A stretch of 64,000 nucleotides of DNA from Vibrio natriegens NBRC 15636 = ATCC 14048 = DSM 759. Lineage in GTDB: Bacteria; Pseudomonadota; Gammaproteobacteria; Enterobacterales; Vibrionaceae. Below, piece after piece: positions 63,976 to 64,000 of this stretch; position 1 is the first letter of the stretch; each line of letters opens with the position of its first letter. The DNA is taken from positions 558,001 through 622,000 of the forward strand of contig NZ_CP141823.1 in the NCBI RefSeq assembly GCF_035621455.1, written 5' to 3'. A model generated the notes under the pieces. It ran no database searches. It saw only the letters and a list, made by a program, of their open reading frames with translations, and was not told the DNA's origin. A program made the position numbers and the translations under genes.

Positions 63976-64000
63976 TTCGTTATATGGCATCGATGTTCAT

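Noticed and set aside
1..64000. Search for IS elements, prophage, integrase, CRISPR, tRNA/rRNA
   Set aside because: No transposase, integrase or structural phage gene, no repeat-spacer array, and no tRNA cloverleaf or rRNA sequence recognised.

Overview
The window reads as chromosomal DNA of a marine gammaproteobacterium, most likely a Vibrio. The main pointers are an adenine riboswitch directly upstream of an add-type deaminase (the arrangement known from Vibrio vulnificus), a trypsin-like exoprotease with a GlyGly-CTERM tail, CspA paralogues with long leaders, YccF, YghU, DUF4382 and DUF3147 proteins, and moderate GC with gammaproteobacterial promoters and Shine-Dalgarno sites. I saw no rRNA or tRNA gene, insertion sequence, prophage or CRISPR array. 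It looks like an accessory-metabolism stretch of a chromosome, built from small catabolic operons, most with a regulator beside them.

Layout. 0-5 kb: end of an oxidoreductase, yccF, the dmeF-marR metal efflux unit with a visible operator/promoter, a patatin-like phospholipase and a pirin. 5-10 kb: a cold-shock gene followed by three tiny ORFs, the adenine riboswitch and deaminase, a peroxiredoxin, and an exported S1 protease whose catalytic serine is threonine. 10-19 kb: three more tiny ORFs, yghU, an SDR reductase, a double cupin, a YdcH-like protein, a DUF4382 lipoprotein, an unknown exported protein behind a structured leader, a lipoate-ligase-like protein, a VOC protein and rhlE. 19-27 kb: a large glycosidase lipoprotein with a divergent LysR, then an SDR-cupin-MDR operon with a divergent AraC regulator.

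27-34.6 kb is a beta-glucoside (cellobiose/arbutin/salicin-type) locus: two GH1 6-phospho-beta-glucosidases, a PTS EIIBCA permease, an HxpB-like sugar phosphatase and an AscG-like LacI regulator. Three near-identical TGAAACCGGTT operators lie in its divergent promoter regions. 35-41 kb is a complete ectoine catabolic set, doeA-doeB-doeX-doeC-doeD, that should convert ectoine to aspartate. 41.7-46.3 kb holds hutH-hutU (histidine to imidazolone propionate) with a divergent LysR, but no hutI or hutG. 49-59 kb is a purine catabolic locus: a RutR-like TetR regulator, xdhABC, uraD, uraH, puuD and an NCS2 permease. It should take hypoxanthine/xanthine through urate to allantoin, and RutR-like palindromes lie in two of its promoter regions. 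59.5-62.5 kb carries a HisC-like aminotransferase, an orphan amino-acid binding protein and a divergent LysR. The window closes with a second cskA-type (CspA family) cold-shock gene whose leader starts with the same hairpin as the first.

Together the cluster suits a heterotroph scavenging compatible solutes, amino acids, purines and plant or algal glucosides. Assignments rest on reading motifs and comparing with remembered families; no database search was possible.
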